Shown here in pieces: positions 7,464-8,895 of a DNA stretch of 8,895 nt (its first letter is position 1; every line of letters begins with the position of its first letter). Position numbers and translations under genes: made by a program. Source of the stretch: Bacteroidales bacterium UBA3856 (GTDB lineage: Bacteria; Bacteroidota; Bacteroidia; Bacteroidales; UBA932); NCBI GenBank assembly GCA_002392525.1, contig DGHE01000030.1, positions 1 to 8,895 of the forward strand, given 5' to 3'. The notes beneath the pieces are model-generated. The model saw only the letters and a list, made by a program, of their open reading frames with translations, was not told the DNA's origin and made no database searches.

Positions 7464-7503
7464 GGACGTATAACGCGAAAAAGGGCCAAAAGTGCGTTAC
7501 AGG
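7464..7503 (+). repeat. 40-base palindromic repeat, copy B
   Basis: Both arms are identical to copy A (14 bases on the left, 16 on the right), but the ten-base centre is AAAAAGGGCC instead of TTTTTGCCGG. The inner part of the hairpin is therefore lost while the outer stem remains. It is separated from copy A by 13 bases. Confidence 0.88.
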
Positions 7504-7555
7504 TGCAGGGGGGGACCAGGTTCAGGCGTGAGTGGCGCAGGTCCGGGCATGAATG

Positions 7556-7578
7556 GTGCAATTTCCAAATGTTTGCAC
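7556..7578. promoter_or_regulatory. Small inverted repeat upstream of the TPR protein gene, possible operator
   Basis: GTGCAA (7556-7561) and TTGCAC (7573-7578) form 6-base arms around an 11-base spacer, about 50 bases before the promoter octamer at 7628. The form would suit a dimeric regulator site, but short arms like these can arise by chance. Confidence 0.25.
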
Positions 7579-7627
7579 ACAATTAACGTAAATATTAGTC
7601 CGTTAGGCGAAAGTGAAAAAAAATTTA

Positions 7628-7635
7628 TATCTTTG
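7628..7635 (+). promoter_or_regulatory. -7 promoter octamer for the TPR protein gene
   Basis: TATCTTTG sits in an AT-rich stretch (about 7581-7635) that contrasts with the GC-rich sequence around it. A weak -33 candidate, TTAG at 7603-7606, is 21 bases upstream. The gene's ATG at 7652 is 16 bases downstream, and a two-codon ATG GCT TAA lies at 7640-7648 in between. Confidence 0.65.
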
Positions 7636-7651
7636 CTCAATGGCTTAACCT

Positions 7652-8895
7652 ATGAGCCCCATGAGACATCCTTTACTGTTAATAGCCGCCATCGGCGCTG
7701 TCCTTGTGTCTTGTTCGCACCGTGGCGTTCAGGATGTTACGGTTTCGCATGCCGCAGATTCACTAGCCGTCACAGACCCTTTTGAAGTAGACCTTCGCAC
7801 CGCCACCGAGTACGGCCGCTCCCTGGACCACCCTTTGCGTGAGAAGGCCATTTCTATATGTCTGAGCCTGCTGGAAAGAGATGAGGCGAAGGCAGACACG
7901 CAGGCATCGGCCGACAAACGCCTCAATGTGCTGCGTGTTCTCACGGAGACGTTCCGCGCCAAGCGGGATATGGAAAACTGGCTCAAGTATTCCATCGAGA
8001 TGGTAGAGCTCAACCGCACCTGGGGCTACGAAACCGACGCCCTTCGCACGGAGGCCGAGATTGGTGCGGCGCTCGCGCGCATCGGCCGGGAGCAGGAAGG
8101 GCTGGACAAACTCAACGCCGTCCTTGCGAGCCTGGCCCAGAAAACTCCGCCCAGCCTGGATGGCCTGGATGCCTGGATTGTTGCGGCTAAACGTAAGATC
8201 AATGTTCTGGACCAGACTAATAAGCCGGAGGATATCATCCCCCTTGCCCAGGAAATCATTTCCCGTCTGGATTATTATGAAGCACATGCTTCCAGTTTTA
8301 CGGAAGACAGCTGGCGCCTTCCCCCGGACCCTATGGACAGGGGCCGATGGTGTGCATTTTATCGCTCGCAGGCGCATGCCTTCCTGGCCAAGGCATATGC
8401 CCTTCTGGGAGACCGCCGCAAAGCCCGCATCGAATTAGCCATCTTTGAAACATCCGAGCACGGAGGCACCCTCGGCGGGCGCAAGATGGTCTCTCCCGTC
8501 TGGAAACTGCTGGGAGAATGGAACAAACTCCTGGCAGTGGACGAAGAACTCCTGCTTCGCATGGAAGGAGACACCCTCAATGCAGACTATGCCGCCATCC
8601 TCCATGACCGCGCCGATGCTGCCAGCGCCCGCGGACATTACCAGGAAGCCTACAACTGGCTGGGCCGATACGCAAGGCTGCAGGAGAAGCTGGACCACCA
8701 GCTGCAGGAGAGCCAGGCGCAGGAGTATGCCGCCAAATATCATCAGAAAGAGCAGGAAGTCCAGATAGCCGCCGCCAAGGCGGAGTCCCAGAGAAGAGGT
8801 TACATTATTGTTATCTTCCTTATCTTCCTCTTCTCCCTGGCGCTCGCTTCCATTCATTTTGCCTACGAAAGAGGCGTAATTGCCCAGAAGAACCA
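7652..8895 (+). CDS. TPR-like membrane sensor/regulator with lipoprotein-type signal, 3' end missing
   Basis: The frame is open from the ATG at 7652 to the window end (414 codons visible). A second ATG at 7661 is an equally good start. The N-terminus is a hydrophobic signal ending in a lipobox (LVSC, Cys21). About 340 mostly helical residues follow with degenerate TPR-like pairs, for example KAYALLGDRRKARIELAIF and the final GHYQEAYNWLGRYARLQEKL. Residues about 345-382 are a charged, Gln/Glu-rich coiled coil (QESQAQEYAAKYHQKEQEVQ), leading into a single transmembrane helix at about 383-405 (GYIIVIFLIFLFSLALASI) and then YERGVIAQKN. This order matches Bacteroidales one-piece regulators whose cytoplasmic end, beyond the window, is usually an AraC/LuxR-type DNA-binding domain or a histidine kinase; which applies here cannot be seen. 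A periplasmic sensing role is inferred from architecture. The TATCTTTG promoter lies just upstream. Confidence 0.85.
   Translation, partial: MSPMRHPLLLIAAIGAVLVSCSHRGVQDVTVSHAADSLAVTDPFEVDLRTATEYGRSLDHPLREKAISICLSLLERDEAKADTQASADKRLNVLRVLTETFRAKRDMENWLKYSIEMVELNRTWGYETDALRTEAEIGAALARIGREQEGLDKLNAVLASLAQKTPPSLDGLDAWIVAAKRKINVLDQTNKPEDIIPLAQEIISRLDYYEAHASSFTEDSWRLPPDPMDRGRWCAFYRSQAHAFLAKAYALLGDRRKARIELAIFETSEHGGTLGGRKMVSPVWKLLGEWNKLLAVDEELLLRMEGDTLNADYAAILHDRADAASARGHYQEAYNWLGRYARLQEKLDHQLQESQAQEYAAKYHQKEQEVQIAAAKAESQRRGYIIVIFLIFLFSLALASIHFAYERGVIAQKN

Larger units (their letters stand above)
7375..7651. other. Non-coding region between the desulfidase and TPR genes
   Basis: A 277-base gap with no supportable gene. 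Its first half carries the inverted half-copy and two full copies of the 40-base palindromic repeat. A G-rich stretch (7504-7550) follows with no feature I can name. The last part holds the small inverted repeat at 7556-7578 and the AT-rich promoter region. The only candidate for ending the desulfidase transcript is the palindromic repeat cluster, which lacks a T-run. Confidence 0.7.

Noticed and set aside
7411..7503. CRISPR array
   Set aside because: Only two adjacent units with a 13-base spacer, a variable unit centre, an isolated inverted copy 1.4 kb away and no cas genes.
7640..7648. Two-codon upstream reading frame (ATG GCT TAA) before the TPR gene as a regulatory leader
   Set aside because: It may precede or coincide with the transcription start and is too short to judge; no supporting conservation can be seen.

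Overview
The window is chromosomal DNA from a member of the Bacteroidetes, most likely a Bacteroidales species of moderately high GC content. The evidence is an EF-G closely resembling the Bacteroides type, a TonB receptor plus DUF4249 lipoprotein pair, and three copies of the Bacteroidetes -7 promoter octamer (TAnnTTTG, here TATCTTTG each time). The genus cannot be fixed from this sequence alone.

Layout, left to right. (1) Bases 1-2472, plus strand: the 3' part of fusA (EF-G, start lost off the left edge), rpsJ (ribosomal protein S10), a strong hairpin, a CAU-anticodon tRNA gene beginning only 3 bases after that hairpin, and a second hairpin that can terminate transcription in both directions. 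The rest of the S10 operon (rplC onward) does not follow rpsJ. (2) Bases 2471-5902, minus strand: a compact three-gene envelope operon read from a promoter at about 5900. It encodes a small lipoprotein of unknown function, a short TonB-dependent receptor and a DUF4249 lipoprotein, with a 20-base overlap and a 3-base gap between genes. (3) Bases 6029-7374, plus strand: a divergent gene for an iron-sulfur L-cysteine desulfidase / L-serine dehydratase-like enzyme (UPF0597, CyuA/YhaM family), with a start codon almost on top of its promoter. (4) Bases 7375-7651: non-coding, with palindromic repeats, an AT-rich promoter region and a small inverted repeat. (5) Bases 7652-8895, plus strand: the first 414 codons of a lipoprotein-signal / TPR-like / coiled-coil / transmembrane protein that runs off the right edge and looks like the sensor half of a Bacteroidales membrane regulator.

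The most distinctive non-coding signal is a 40-base palindromic element present three times: once, inverted, between the two divergent promoters (5946-5985), and twice in tandem just after the desulfidase gene (7411-7450 and 7464-7503), with a further inverted half-copy at 7379-7392. The arms are conserved, the centre varies, and differences between copies keep the stem paired. It could be a REP-like dispersed element, an operator or a transcript-end structure; the window alone does not decide. The region otherwise combines core translation genes with accessory envelope genes, and I see no clear, wholly new multi-protein system.
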